Under the pieces are notes generated by a model. It was not told the DNA's origin, did not search any database, and was given only the letters and a program-made list of their open reading frames with translations. Position numbers and translations under genes: made by a program. From the NCBI RefSeq assembly GCF_007096635.1, contig NZ_VKAA01000005.1:186001-250000 (forward strand): a stretch of 64,000 nt of DNA, written 5' to 3'. Origin of the DNA: Mycolicibacterium sp. 018/SC-01/001 (GTDB lineage: Bacteria; Actinomycetota; Actinomycetes; Mycobacteriales; Mycobacteriaceae). Shown here in pieces: positions 54,350-61,624 of the stretch (position 1 is the first letter of the stretch; each line of letters opens with the position of its first letter).

Positions 54350-54729
54350 CCGCTAACGATGACGCTATCCGTATCGGCTCGTACGGGTTAGGGGCGTTCG
54401 CCCTCAGTATTGGCGTCACCCTCATCGTGCAGGAGGACACCCGGATGTCTTCCCCGGGCTGGCGGGTGGCGTTGTCGTGGATACCCCCAGAAGCGTGGGG
54501 CGCCTACCTAGCAGTGTGCGGAGTCGGAATCCTTCTCACTATCCCGTTTGGTGCGTGGAAAGTGTTGGGGGCGTTCACCGGGGCAGTGGCGGTAGCGTTC
54601 CTGCTGCGCGGCATGGCATCGTTCATCGCCCTCACCGCTCCTAACGCTTCGGGTACAGCCCCCCAGTTTTATGCGGCTGGGGCATTGTTGTATTTCGCGC
54701 ATGGCATCACGATGATGCGGCGCCGATAG
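54346..54729 (+). CDS. Phage membrane protein, holin-associated
   Basis: 127 residues with four hydrophobic spans (YGLGAFALSIGVTLIV, WGAYLAVCGVGILLTIP, VLGAFTGAVAVAFLLRGMASF, FYAAGALLYFAHGIT). GTG start overlaps the holin stop, and its TAG shares a base with the next GTG. A second holin/antiholin is likely; many mycobacteriophages encode such a four-span protein after the holin. Confidence 0.75.
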   Translation: MTANDDAIRIGSYGLGAFALSIGVTLIVQEDTRMSSPGWRVALSWIPPEAWGAYLAVCGVGILLTIPFGAWKVLGAFTGAVAVAFLLRGMASFIALTAPNASGTAPQFYAAGALLYFAHGITMMRRR

Positions 54730-55226
54730 TGGCGTACAGGCTGCACCGCCTCAACCAACTCCGCAGGGTCATTGGCTCCCGCCTGTTCGCGGTCCTCGAC
54801 TCCGAAGGCGTGGTGTTCTTCCAATCCCTGGTGTACCTCCATTTGGCTGTCGCGGGGGCGTACGGGCTCACCGTCGCTGGGGGGACACCGGAATCGTTGA
54901 CTGAGGCGTTGGGTCCGCACATCGACACAGTCTGGCTGTGTCTGTGCATGGGCGGCACCATCTGCCTGTTGGGGAAAATCTTTTCCTCGAAACCGGACCG
55001 GAGACGGTACTGGGTCCACACCACCGGACTCCTACTTCAGTTCGCCGGCGACCTGTTAGCCCTCGGCGCATTCCTCGGATACGTGTTGGCCACTGTCCAG
55101 GACTCATCGTGGGGGAAAGCCCTCGTCGCGGTGTGGGTGTTCGCCTCCCTCGCGGAGTGCGCGTTCTTCCTGTGCTGGCGTGACCTGAGACGGTTCATCC
55201 AGGCCGAAAGGCGGGTGAGACGGTGA
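54729..55226 (+). CDS. Phage membrane protein
   Basis: 165 residues: a basic start, then four spans (VVFFQSLVYLHLAVAGAYG, TVWLCLCMGGTICLLG, TTGLLLQFAGDLLALGAFLGYVLA, ALVAVWVFASLAECAFFLCW) and a basic end (RRFIQAERRVRR). Third of four consecutive membrane genes behind lysB, coupled on both sides. No known family; could assist lysis or superinfection control. Confidence 0.72.
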   Translation: MAYRLHRLNQLRRVIGSRLFAVLDSEGVVFFQSLVYLHLAVAGAYGLTVAGGTPESLTEALGPHIDTVWLCLCMGGTICLLGKIFSSKPDRRRYWVHTTGLLLQFAGDLLALGAFLGYVLATVQDSSWGKALVAVWVFASLAECAFFLCWRDLRRFIQAERRVRR

Positions 55227-55552
55227 ATCCCGCAGTCGCCACCGTCATCGGCGCCCTAGTGGGCGGCGGGTTCGCCGTTGTAGTGGCCATCGTCAACGCC
55301 GCAGTAGGACGGGACGGCCGCCGAGCCGACATCGCCGATAAAGTGTCTCAGGCGTGGGACCCGGTGTTCGACCAAATCAACACGCAAGTCTCGGATTTGA
55401 AGAAGGAATGCAAGGACTGCCGGTCCGAGCTGAACGCAGTCAAACGCGCCCTGCGTCTGGTGATTCGGGCAGCAATTGTTCACGCCCCCCGCGACCCGGC
55501 AGTGGATGAAGCTATCAACGCTGCTCTGGATGTGTTGAACAGCAATGACTGA
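55223..55552 (+). CDS. Phage membrane protein with coiled coil
   Basis: 109 residues. One N-terminal span (VATVIGALVGGGFAVVVAIVNAAVG) then a coiled coil (DKVSQAWDPVFDQINTQVSD, LKKECKDCRSELNAVKRALR). This topology resembles small phage spanin-like or LysB-associated proteins found late in lysis cassettes. GTG overlaps the previous stop by 4; stop overlaps the following ATG by 8. Confidence 0.72.
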   Translation: MNPAVATVIGALVGGGFAVVVAIVNAAVGRDGRRADIADKVSQAWDPVFDQINTQVSDLKKECKDCRSELNAVKRALRLVIRAAIVHAPRDPAVDEAINAALDVLNSND

Positions 55553-55769
55553 CTGCGTCTGCGGCCACGGTAGAGGTGAGCATGTGGACGTTCTGATGTC
55601 GGTGCCGCTGGTCAATCCCAACCCGATATACGTCCTGCCGGGGTCGGTGTTCAACAACCACATCAACAGAACCCACCCAACAGCCACCTACGACAGCCAG
55701 CAATGCCCCTGCGGATGCAACCAATACGAGGCTGACGGTGAAGCTGGGTGCTTCAAACAGACAACGTGA
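55545..55769 (+). CDS. Small Cys-rich phage protein
   Basis: 74 residues with CVCGHGRGEH at the start and CPCGCNQYEADGEAGC at the end: two cysteine clusters like a split zinc ribbon around a linker. Overlaps the previous gene by 8 bases. Function unknown; small zinc-binding proteins are frequent in mycobacteriophages. Confidence 0.68.
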   Translation: MTDCVCGHGRGEHVDVLMSVPLVNPNPIYVLPGSVFNNHINRTHPTATYDSQQCPCGCNQYEADGEAGCFKQTT

Positions 55770-55803
55770 AGCACAAGGCTTCACCCAGTTGAAAGGGCCA
55801 ATA

Positions 55804-56022
55804 GTGAGCCTGGACGACGAATACACCGACTACCTCACCAAACCCCGCAAATGCAGGGTGTGCGGCTGGCTAGCCGTGCAGGACAAGCAGACGCAGGACT
55901 TCTTCAACCGGCGCGGCCCGGACAACGCCGCGAAAATGACGCGGTTCTGTCAAGAGAAACTCGACATGGACATCAAGGAAACCACGGTGCGTAGGCATTT
56001 CCGCGAGAACCATGTCGCTTGA
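55804..56022 (+). CDS. Small phage protein with CxxC
   Basis: 72 residues from GTG 55804 (AAAGGG 6 nt upstream). Acidic start (SLDDEYTDYL), a KCRVCGWLAV knuckle, then a helix-rich C-terminal part (TRFCQEKLDMDIKETTVRRHFRENH) with the look of a DNA-binding wing. Its end overlaps the exonuclease ATG by 11 bases. Unknown function. Confidence 0.68.
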   Translation: MSLDDEYTDYLTKPRKCRVCGWLAVQDKQTQDFFNRRGPDNAAKMTRFCQEKLDMDIKETTVRRHFRENHVA

Positions 56023-56839
56023 AGCTGAATTCGCCTCCTACGAGATGGCGGAGCAGGTCAGGAACCGGGTCCTCATTCTCGATGTCGAGCGGCTTCCCGG
56101 TATCACCCGCCAATTCTGGTGGGACAGAAAAGACCTCCAACGCCGCTACATCTCCTACGAGGACGTGGAACGCCATCCCCGCACGACGATTGTGTGTGCC
56201 AAGTGGTACGACCGCCCCGAAGTCATCCAGCTCGCCGAGTGGGATAAGGGAGGCCGGAAGCAGTTCCTCCGCAAGGTGCACCGTCTGCTCGAGCAGGCTG
56301 ATATCGTGTGTGGCCACTTCATCAGCGAGGCTGATATACCTTGGCTCAAGGGCGATATGCACATCGAAGCAGGGTTGCCCCCGCTCCCACCTTTTAAGGT
56401 AGTCGACACGTTGAAAGTGTTGCGGCAGCAGTTCAAATCGGGTGCCCCGTTCAAGAGTTTGGATGCGTTCTGTCAAATCGCCGGCATTCCCGCGAAGACC
56501 GACAAGTACGACCGTCACGCGATGGAGCGGGCTGTCACGGACAAGTCGGTGGAGGACCGTGAACGGCTGGTGGCCTACTGCACGGGTGACGTCCTAGCGA
56601 CTCAGGGTTTGTACGATTTTCTACGGCCCTATATCCCCAACCACCCTGCGCTGTTTGTGGACGGCAAGGACAAGCTGACGGTCTGTAATCGCTGTGGCCA
56701 CGACACGGAACCCACGGCGAAACGGTATGTCGCCAACGTCCTCACCTATTCCATGCGTAAGTGTGTGCGCTGCGACGGCTACTCCCGGTTAAGCATCGAG
56801 CCGGAGAGAATCTCCGCAATGAGGGGCGTCGGCGCGTGA
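56012..56839 (+). CDS. RNase H-like 3'-5' exonuclease
   Basis: 275 residues. Exo I motif ILDVERLPG (DxE near residue 24), Exo II GHFISEADIPWLKGD (near 108) and Exo III AYCTGDVLATQGLY (near 193) provide the acidic metal ligands of a DnaQ/YprB-like exonuclease. Residues 225-262 add a zinc ribbon (CNRCGHDTEPT and CVRCDGY). Common in mycobacteriophages downstream of lysis genes; probably DNA repair or recombination. Followed closely by endonuclease VII, suggesting joint action on branched DNA. Confidence 0.83.
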   Translation: MSLEAEFASYEMAEQVRNRVLILDVERLPGITRQFWWDRKDLQRRYISYEDVERHPRTTIVCAKWYDRPEVIQLAEWDKGGRKQFLRKVHRLLEQADIVCGHFISEADIPWLKGDMHIEAGLPPLPPFKVVDTLKVLRQQFKSGAPFKSLDAFCQIAGIPAKTDKYDRHAMERAVTDKSVEDRERLVAYCTGDVLATQGLYDFLRPYIPNHPALFVDGKDKLTVCNRCGHDTEPTAKRYVANVLTYSMRKCVRCDGYSRLSIEPERISAMRGVGA

Positions 56840-56842
56840 GGC

Positions 56843-57469
56843 ATGGCCGGCGAAGAACTTCGTCCCATCCGGACTTCCAACTACGAGCGTCTTGGAACAT
56901 GCACTTTCGAGGGGTGCGCCTACATCATGCGCAGCAAGCATCTGCAGCTGTGCAGTGGGCACATCTCGCAGCACTTGGCTGGTGTAGAGCTATCTCCCCT
57001 GAAGCAGCGAATCCCATGCGAAGCCCGCGACGAACACGGCAACAAATGGTGTTATGGCTGCGACACATGGAAGCCGGAGTCGGCGTTCTCAAAGGGAAGC
57101 GGCAAGAGGGATGGGTTACAGCCGAGGTGCAAAGCCTGCGCCAAGGCTCTTTACAACCACATCGCTGCCGATGTCCGCGCGGCCAATCGCAAGATCAAGT
57201 ACGGGCTGAGCCCAGAGGCATTCCATGCCCTGTTGGAAAGCCAAGATGGTCGCTGCGCTATCTGCGGAACCGACAATCCAGGTAACAGGTTTTGGGCTGT
57301 CGACCATGGCCACTCTTGCTGTCCTGGCGAGTACTCCTGCGGAGACTGCGTGCGGGGAATCCTATGCAGCTATTGCAATCCCGGCCTGGGCTGGTTCAAG
57401 GACGACCCGGAGAACCTGCGGCGAGCCATCGCATACCTGGAGGGCTTTCGCTTAAAGAAGGCGGCGTGA
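56843..57469 (+). CDS. Recombination endonuclease VII-like HNH enzyme
   Basis: 208 residues. The C-terminal part has the T4 endonuclease VII pattern: YGLSPEAFHALLESQDGRCAICG, WAVDHGHSC, the GILCSYCNPGLGWFKDDP segment and a final helix. DHGH supplies the catalytic His, and the four CxxC cysteines a zinc. The N-terminus has an extra Cys-rich part (CTFEGCAYIM..., CYGCDTWKPESAFSKGSG) of the usual phage HNH type. Resolves branched DNA before packaging, so it is of no use without the missing head genes. Confidence 0.85.
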   Translation: MAGEELRPIRTSNYERLGTCTFEGCAYIMRSKHLQLCSGHISQHLAGVELSPLKQRIPCEARDEHGNKWCYGCDTWKPESAFSKGSGKRDGLQPRCKACAKALYNHIAADVRAANRKIKYGLSPEAFHALLESQDGRCAICGTDNPGNRFWAVDHGHSCCPGEYSCGDCVRGILCSYCNPGLGWFKDDPENLRRAIAYLEGFRLKKAA

Positions 57470-57480
57470 AAGGCGTGTAG

Positions 57481-57702
57481 ATGGAACCAGTTCGGCAAGC
57501 CTTGCAAGAAATTCTGGACCAAGCCGGAGACGGTTGGCAGCTGTCCCATTTCGTTGTCGCTGTCGGGTTGGAGCGTGTCACCACGGAGGGTGTTGTGGAG
57601 ACGACGCCGTGGTGGCTGGCCCCGAAAGGACAGGCCTAATACGTCTCGGATGGGTTGCTGCTTGCTGTGGAAGAGATGCGGTCAGCGATTGAAACCGAAT
57701 GA
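57481..57702 (+). pseudogene. Small phage gene interrupted by an in-frame TAA
   Basis: ATG 57481 reads 52 codons (MEPVRQALQEILDQAGDGWQ ... WWLAPKGQA), then TAA at 57637. The same frame continues at once as YVSDGLLLAVEEMRSAIETE to a TGA at 57702 that overlaps the next gene's ATG (ATGA). The coupling and the sense of the downstream residues indicate that the native gene ended at 57702 and was cut by a point mutation. A family of small mycobacteriophage proteins has this form, as remembered. Confidence 0.65.
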
Positions 57703-57815
57703 GCGCCATCAAGGGTGACCCCGACATTGAGCGCGGCATGGGTGTCATCGTCGTGGTGATTGCTGTCGGGTTCGCCCTGCTGTTCACCTATCTTGCATGT
57801 CGGGGAGCGTTCTAA
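57699..57815 (+). CDS. 38-residue single-span membrane protein
   Basis: Short polar start (MSAIKGDPDIERGMG) and one transmembrane helix (VIVVVIAVGFALLFTYLAC), ending RGAF. The ATG overlaps the TGA that closes the frame interrupted upstream. Followed by a strong terminator. Function unknown. Confidence 0.65.
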   Translation: MSAIKGDPDIERGMGVIVVVIAVGFALLFTYLACRGAF

Positions 57816-57840
57816 CCCCGGCTTATAACTCTTGATAGGT

Positions 57841-57877
57841 CGCCCCGTTGAACTTCGGTTCAGCGGGGCGGCTTTTT
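57841..57877 (+). terminator. Rho-independent terminator in prophage
   Basis: CGCCCCGTTGAAC pairs with GTTCAGCGGGGCG (one G-U) around a tight loop at 57841-57870 and is followed by GCTTTTT. Ends the lysis/exonuclease transcription unit. Confidence 0.88.
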
Positions 57878-57891
57878 CGTGTTTCCGGGGA

Positions 57892-57897
57892 TAGACT
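57892..57897 (+). promoter_or_regulatory. -10 element for second prophage operon
   Basis: TAGACT stands 15 bases past the terminator U-run and upstream of the gene at 57975. No clear -35. It would start the small-ORF operon at 57975-58871. Confidence 0.45.
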
Positions 57898-57974
57898 GGT
57901 GCGGAACCCGCCGGGGTGCAGCAACACTCCCGGCAGGCCCCTGACCCAACTCGAGTAGACCGAGAAAGGCTGAG

Positions 57975-58235
57975 ATGAAGGATATCGCCACCCGGCCGAC
58001 TGCCGAATTTGAGGCAGCCACCCCAAACCCCGGGCATTCGGCGCTCATTGACAAACTGGAAGAGATTAACCGAAACATTCTGGACGAGGCCAGCCGCATT
58101 GGCGGACGGTCCCATGGCTCACTGTTAGGCGAGGCTGCGGGGGTGCGTTTAGCCCTGTGGTTCGTCCGTGAAGCCATGGAGGCGTGTACTTGCGAGTGGA
58201 ATCCGGCTTGTCCTGAGCACGGTGTCACCGGGTAG
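57975..58235 (+). CDS. Small phage protein
   Basis: 86 residues from ATG 57975 with AAAGG upstream. Helical (ALIDKLEEINRNILDEASRI and GVRLALWFVREAMEAC), ending in a Cys/His cluster CTCEWNPACPEHG that may bind zinc. First gene after the terminator and -10. No family recognised. Confidence 0.7.
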   Translation: MKDIATRPTAEFEAATPNPGHSALIDKLEEINRNILDEASRIGGRSHGSLLGEAAGVRLALWFVREAMEACTCEWNPACPEHGVTG

Positions 58236-58246
58236 TAAGGCGGCTG

Positions 58247-58492
58247 ATGAGTGAGCAAATGATGGGCGAGTTCAGGAAAGCCAAGTCCCGCGCCCAGAAT
58301 ACTCCAGAGGGCAAGCGTCCAGTGATTACGTTGGCGGCGCAGGTAACCCGCAGGGCGGAACTATCAGCCCGGCGCGGCCATGGGGATGAGGGCGACCCAC
58401 GCCTCCCTGTTGCATGCAATGCGATGTATGACAGCTTCGCTGAGAAACTTCGCGGGCTAACGGATTCGGTGCGGGAGATGGAGCAGCAGTGA
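58247..58492 (+). CDS. Small basic phage protein
   Basis: 81 residues from ATG 58247 (AAGG 6 nt upstream). Basic N-terminal half (GEFRKAKSRAQNTPEGKRPV) and a final helix (FAEKLRGLTDSVREMEQQ). Stop overlaps the next GTG by 4. Unknown function; basic character suggests nucleic-acid binding. Confidence 0.62.
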   Translation: MSEQMMGEFRKAKSRAQNTPEGKRPVITLAAQVTRRAELSARRGHGDEGDPRLPVACNAMYDSFAEKLRGLTDSVREMEQQ

Positions 58493-58641
58493 GCCGCATC
58501 GAGTGGGGTGACTCAACCTGGCGCATCCACGACCACATCGTGGACACCGATGGTCGACGCTGGCTGTTCTTTCGCCGGTGGGGTGTTGACCATGACTACA
58601 TGGTGAGTGCTGACGTTTTCGCAGGGGAGCAGCAGCAGTGA
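58489..58641 (+). CDS. 50-residue phage protein
   Basis: From GTG 58489: strand-rich with many aromatics (IEWGDSTWRIHDHIV, RWLFFRRWGVDHDYMV) and ending AGEQQQ. Coupled to both neighbours by 4-base GTGA overlaps, which is the main reason to believe it. No family recognised. Confidence 0.65.
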   Translation: MSRIEWGDSTWRIHDHIVDTDGRRWLFFRRWGVDHDYMVSADVFAGEQQQ

Positions 58642-58871
58642 GCGGCGAGCTGCCCTGCCACGCATACGGATGGCGACCTGACCGGCACCACATCGCTGAG
58701 CGGTTCCGTGAGGGCTTCTTCCAGGTCTACTGCTCTTGCGGCTGGGTAACGAACGCTTGGTACACCGAGCGCATAGACGCTTGGGTGGAAGCACTTGACC
58801 ATCACCCACAGGCGCCGAACATGTACGAGGCGTACATCAACCACACCTACCGACCAACCGTCACTTTCTGA
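58638..58871 (+). CDS. Small phage protein with CSC motif
   Basis: 77 residues from GTG 58638. PCHAYGWRPDRHHIAERF and VYCSCGWVTNAWY give three Cys and several His in a zinc-finger-like spacing; C-terminal helix EALDHHPQAPNMYEAYI. Coupled to the previous gene. Unknown. Confidence 0.68.
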   Translation: MSGELPCHAYGWRPDRHHIAERFREGFFQVYCSCGWVTNAWYTERIDAWVEALDHHPQAPNMYEAYINHTYRPTVTF

Positions 58872-58911
58872 CGGTCGTGTCAGTCGGGTTTGCTGTCGTC
58901 TAGACCATACG

Positions 58912-59205
58912 ATGGTGTTTGTGGCCCGCGTCAGGCTGAAACTGTGCACCGGGGACGTTGCGATTTTGGTGGGCGTCGCCGCAATCGCCTGTTACGAGAA
59001 GATAGTCCGCAACGACTCCGACCTCATCTCCAACCGGGTGTCCGCCTACAGGAAACATCGGGCGGGGAGAGTGGTAGCCGACGTCGTCATCCTCGCCACC
59101 GCACTGCATTTGAGCGAGACGCTGCCCTGCGACCTGGACCCGTATCACTGGTTGATGCGTTGGGTACGGAAAACGTCGGAAGCCCTTGACTCCCCACCTG
59201 AATAA
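58912..59205 (+). CDS. Hypothetical phage protein
   Basis: 97 residues from ATG 58912. A hydrophobic/aliphatic core (GDVAILVGVAAIACYEKIV) and DVVILATALHLSETLPC, with a Trp-rich end. Possibly membrane-associated. Its 3' end overlaps the promoter of the RHH gene: the -35 TTGACT is within its last codons. No family recognised. Confidence 0.62.
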   Translation: MVFVARVRLKLCTGDVAILVGVAAIACYEKIVRNDSDLISNRVSAYRKHRAGRVVADVVILATALHLSETLPCDLDPYHWLMRWVRKTSEALDSPPE

Positions 59206-59222
59206 ACGGTATCGTTTATTCA
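59186..59222 (+). promoter_or_regulatory. RHH promoter with perfect 24-bp operator
   Basis: TTGACT (-35, 59186-59191), 18 bp, TATCGT (-10, 59210-59215), then 6 nt to the ATG: a complete leaderless promoter. TGAATAAACG (59199-59208) and CGTTTATTCA (59213-59222) form a perfect inverted repeat over the -10 that runs to the A of the start codon, the expected autoregulatory site of the RHH protein. Confidence 0.8.
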
Positions 59223-59383
59223 TGACCCCAGCAGGACGCCCTGAAATAGGGCAACCCATCAACATCCGCTTGGGGAACGAATTGCTCGCCGAGGTCGACG
59301 CATTCGCCGAGACCGAGGGCATTAAGCGTGCTGAGGCCATCCGGCAATTGGTGCAACGAGGACTGCGAAGGAACAAACGATGA
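59222..59383 (+). CDS. Ribbon-helix-helix DNA-binding protein
   Basis: 53 residues from ATG 59222: a beta strand (GQPINIRLGNELL) followed by two helices (LLAEVDAFAETEG, KRAEAIRQLVQRGL), the MetJ/Arc/CopG fold. Such proteins bind as dimers of dimers to short inverted sites, and the 24-bp palindrome at its own start is the obvious target. May be a repressor, an antitoxin or an accessory recombination factor. Stop overlaps the next ATG (ATGA). Confidence 0.85.
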   Translation: MTPAGRPEIGQPINIRLGNELLAEVDAFAETEGIKRAEAIRQLVQRGLRRNKR

Positions 59384-59556
59384 AGATTGCAATTGAGGTG
59401 CCCGACGACCCCAGCATGGTTTCGCGGTACTTGGCAGAGGTAGCAGAGGCGATAGCCGCCGGACGCCGTGAGGGTTACGCCGACTTCCACACGAACTGGA
59501 AAGCGGTCGATGGTTGCGAGCATCGTTCCTGCACCCCCCAACAGCCGATACCCTGA
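59380..59556 (+). CDS. Small protein coupled to the RHH gene
   Basis: 58 residues from the ATG overlapping the RHH stop: KIAIEVPDDPSMVSRYLAEV, AEAIAAGRREGYADFHTNW and a Cys-containing tail (CEHRSCTPQQPIP). Arrangement looks like an antitoxin/partner operon, but no toxin family is recognised; it may equally be a co-regulated accessory gene. Confidence 0.65.
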   Translation: MKIAIEVPDDPSMVSRYLAEVAEAIAAGRREGYADFHTNWKAVDGCEHRSCTPQQPIP

Positions 59557-59584
59557 TTAAAGACGCAGCAGCATAGGAGAAGCC

Positions 59585-59893
59585 ATGACGACCCCTGAAC
59601 ACATCTGCGGGTGGACGCTTCCGTCCGGGCGGGCAATCCGCCCATCTGAGTGCGCGGCCTGCGTCCCGGCAAAGCCGTACGACCCGCCTATCAGTATCGT
59701 GATGGACCGGCAGGCCACGATGCACAAAGCCCATCAGGCCAACGGCTCCGTCATCGAGTTCGACCCGCCCTTTACCGCGTCTCCCGGTGAGTCCATAACG
59801 CCGTTCGGGGACCTCATCCGCGTGTACGACACCGATGGGGCTGTGCGTCTGGAGTATCAGCGTCGTGGCGACAAGTACGTGCCGGTCGGTTAG
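59585..59893 (+). CDS. Hypothetical phage protein
   Basis: 102 residues from ATG 59585 with AGGAG 5 nt upstream. N-terminal Cys motif (CGWTLPSGRAIRPSECAAC) and a beta-rich C-terminal half (FGDLIRVYDTDGAVRLEYQR). Unknown. Probably expressed with the RHH operon. Confidence 0.68.
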   Translation: MTTPEHICGWTLPSGRAIRPSECAACVPAKPYDPPISIVMDRQATMHKAHQANGSVIEFDPPFTASPGESITPFGDLIRVYDTDGAVRLEYQRRGDKYVPVG

Positions 59894-59955
59894 CGGCATA
59901 GAGGAGCAGAACGCGGCGAGGTCGACTCCCTCGACATCGAATACTGGCGTTCGGT

Positions 59956-60045
59956 CTAGCGCCTCCGCCACCAAAGCCAGACGCCGACCACTATCAGGGC
60001 TAGCGCCCCGAGCGGTATCACCAGCTCGCGTTCTTCCTTGCTCAT
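59956..60045 (-). CDS. 29-residue single-span membrane peptide (minus strand)
   Basis: MSKEERELVIPLGALALIVV followed by GVWLWWRRR: acidic/basic start, one transmembrane helix, positive end. Reads against all neighbouring genes. A GGGGG stretch precedes the ATG at a distance of about 7 nt. Translation is unproven; possibly a lysogeny-expressed membrane peptide. Confidence 0.45.
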   Translation of the reverse strand: MSKEERELVIPLGALALIVVGVWLWWRRR

Positions 60046-60116
60046 CTCTGCCCCCACTCTGCCCCGCAGGGTGGGGGCTTCAGTCTGTTCTATCGGGTGT
60101 TTGTCGGTGCTGTCTC

Positions 60117-60122
60117 TAGAAT
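60117..60122 (+). promoter_or_regulatory. -10 element, leaderless gene at 60130
   Basis: TAGAAT with 7 nt to the ATG, a good leaderless arrangement. No clear -35. Confidence 0.55.
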
Positions 60123-60129
60123 CCGTGGT

Positions 60130-60399
60130 ATGGCCGTGGGTGACCTTCATGAAACCCGGAAGGGCTGGGCGGTCGAAGCACCCAAGTTCTGCCACAACCT
60201 CCACCCACTGAAGCCGGGGAATGTGACGGTGGGTCGGGAAGCCTGCACCGCCCACACCGGAGGCCACCTGGTGTGGTTCTGCCGGCGCTGCTCGGATGTC
60301 ACTTATAGTCCGCCGACGGACCCTTTATGCACGGTGGTGAACGGGCCAGCCCAAGTCAGGAACAGCTACACCGGCAGCGCGGTCACCGGAAATACCTGA
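60130..60399 (+). CDS. Small phage protein with zinc-finger-like cysteines
   Basis: 89 residues from ATG 60130. Cysteines in KFCHNL, REACTAH and FCRRCSD form a plausible zinc site; the rest is strand/loop. Leaderless start supported by the TAGAAT box. Lies directly upstream of the integrase gene, where excisionase genes can be found, but no Xis-type helix is visible. Confidence 0.65.
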   Translation: MAVGDLHETRKGWAVEAPKFCHNLHPLKPGNVTVGREACTAHTGGHLVWFCRRCSDVTYSPPTDPLCTVVNGPAQVRNSYTGSAVTGNT

Positions 60400-60409
60400 A
60401 TCCAGGTTC

Positions 60410-60415
60410 TACCCT
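60410..60415 (+). promoter_or_regulatory. -10 element for leaderless integrase
   Basis: TACCCT 6 nt before the int ATG. Spacing fits a leaderless transcript independent of the upstream gene. Confidence 0.5.
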
Positions 60416-60421
60416 TAGAAC

Positions 60422-61606
60422 ATGGCTGGACGACCACCTCTCCGCATCGGGCAGCACGGAAAAATCACCCGGAAGCAGATAGAACCCAACGTCTGGATAG
60501 CGCGCTGCCGGTTCCGTGACTACGACGGGGTGACCCGTCTGGTGGAGCGCCGGAGCCCGAAAGCGGACCAGCGGGGGAAGCTGGCGGAGGACGTGTTGGT
60601 GGAGGCGTTGGCGAAGCGCCGGCCGCCGGGAACGTCGGGCACCATCACGATGCTCACCCCGTTGGCGGATTTGGTGTCGCAGCATCTTGAGATGATTGAA
60701 CGCTCTGCTTCCCCGGCGACGATGACGACGTACCGGAGCGCAGAAAGAAACTTGCTGAAGTACACCCAGTCGCTCCGGGTGGGGGAGGCGACCCCAGGCA
60801 GGCTGAACGCCGTCATCGTGTCCCTGCAGGACGCTCACGGCTCAAATATGGCGCGCCACGGACGCACCCTCCTGCGGGCTGCCATGCAGATAGCCGTCAT
60901 GGACGACGTGCTGGACGCCAACCCCGTCAAGGAAGTGTCCAGGATTGAATCCGACGGGGAAGTCACCGGTGCCCCCGCCCTGGACTCTCAACAGATGCGA
61001 GACCTACTGACGTTGTTGAGGGCGTCGGAGATGTGCCGAAAGGCCGACTTGACCGACCCCATCATCGTGCTCATGGGAACCGGCTTCCGCCGCTCCGAAT
61101 TGCTGGCCTTGCGTTGGGAGGACTACGACGACCAGACGGGGGAGATGACGACCCGCGGGAAGGTGGTGCGGGTGTCCGGGCAGGGGTTGAAGCGGTTCGA
61201 CACCGGTAAGACGAAATCGTCCATCCGCACCGTCACCCTTCCGGGCTTCGCCATCGCGGCCCTTCGGGACCGGAAAGCGAACAAGTCGGACTGGCGGGGC
61301 GACTCCAAGTACATCTTCCCCGCCACCAACGGCAACCTCCGGGACCCGGACAACTTCAACAAGCAGTGGAGGAAAGTCCGCGACGCGCTCGGGGTGCCGG
61401 ATGTCACCTCCCACAGCTTCCGCAAGTCCGTGGCGACCATCATCGACGACAACGGACTGTCCGCCCGCATCGGCGCCGACCAACTTGGCCACCGAAAAGT
61501 CTCCATGACTCAAGACCGGTACATGAAGCGCGGCAAAACCCACCCCATCGTGGCGGACCTGCTTGACCAGGCAGTTTCACCTCATTCATTACCGTCGAAT
61601 AAATGA
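60422..61606 (+). CDS. int: Tyrosine site-specific integrase
   Basis: 394 residues: an N-terminal arm-binding region (RKQIEPNVWIARCRFRDYDG), a core-binding helical domain (about 75-165) and the catalytic domain with Arg in MGTGFRRSELLALRW (about 222), HSFRKSVATIID (HxxR, near 325) and LGHRKVSMTQDRYM with the nucleophile Tyr (near 365). All catalytic residues are present, so the enzyme looks functional. It lies 18 bases from attR in tRNA-Lys and would recombine the 39-bp cores. Confidence 0.94.
   Translation: MAGRPPLRIGQHGKITRKQIEPNVWIARCRFRDYDGVTRLVERRSPKADQRGKLAEDVLVEALAKRRPPGTSGTITMLTPLADLVSQHLEMIERSASPATMTTYRSAERNLLKYTQSLRVGEATPGRLNAVIVSLQDAHGSNMARHGRTLLRAAMQIAVMDDVLDANPVKEVSRIESDGEVTGAPALDSQQMRDLLTLLRASEMCRKADLTDPIIVLMGTGFRRSELLALRWEDYDDQTGEMTTRGKVVRVSGQGLKRFDTGKTKSSIRTVTLPGFAIAALRDRKANKSDWRGDSKYIFPATNGNLRDPDNFNKQWRKVRDALGVPDVTSHSFRKSVATIIDDNGLSARIGADQLGHRKVSMTQDRYMKRGKTHPIVADLLDQAVSPHSLPSNK
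61582..61606. repeat. Imperfect inverted repeat over the int stop
   Basis: TCATTCATT (61582-61590) and AATAAATGA (61598-61606) pair with one mismatch around 7 nt. The right arm shares GAATAAA with the RHH operator half-site, so it may be a related binding site near attR. Confidence 0.45.
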
Positions 61607-61624
61607 TGGTTTGACCCTTCAATA

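Noticed and set aside
59222..59556. Classical toxin-antitoxin pair
   Set aside because: The RHH protein could be an antitoxin, but the coupled 58-residue protein matches no toxin family known to me, so only an RHH operon is claimed.
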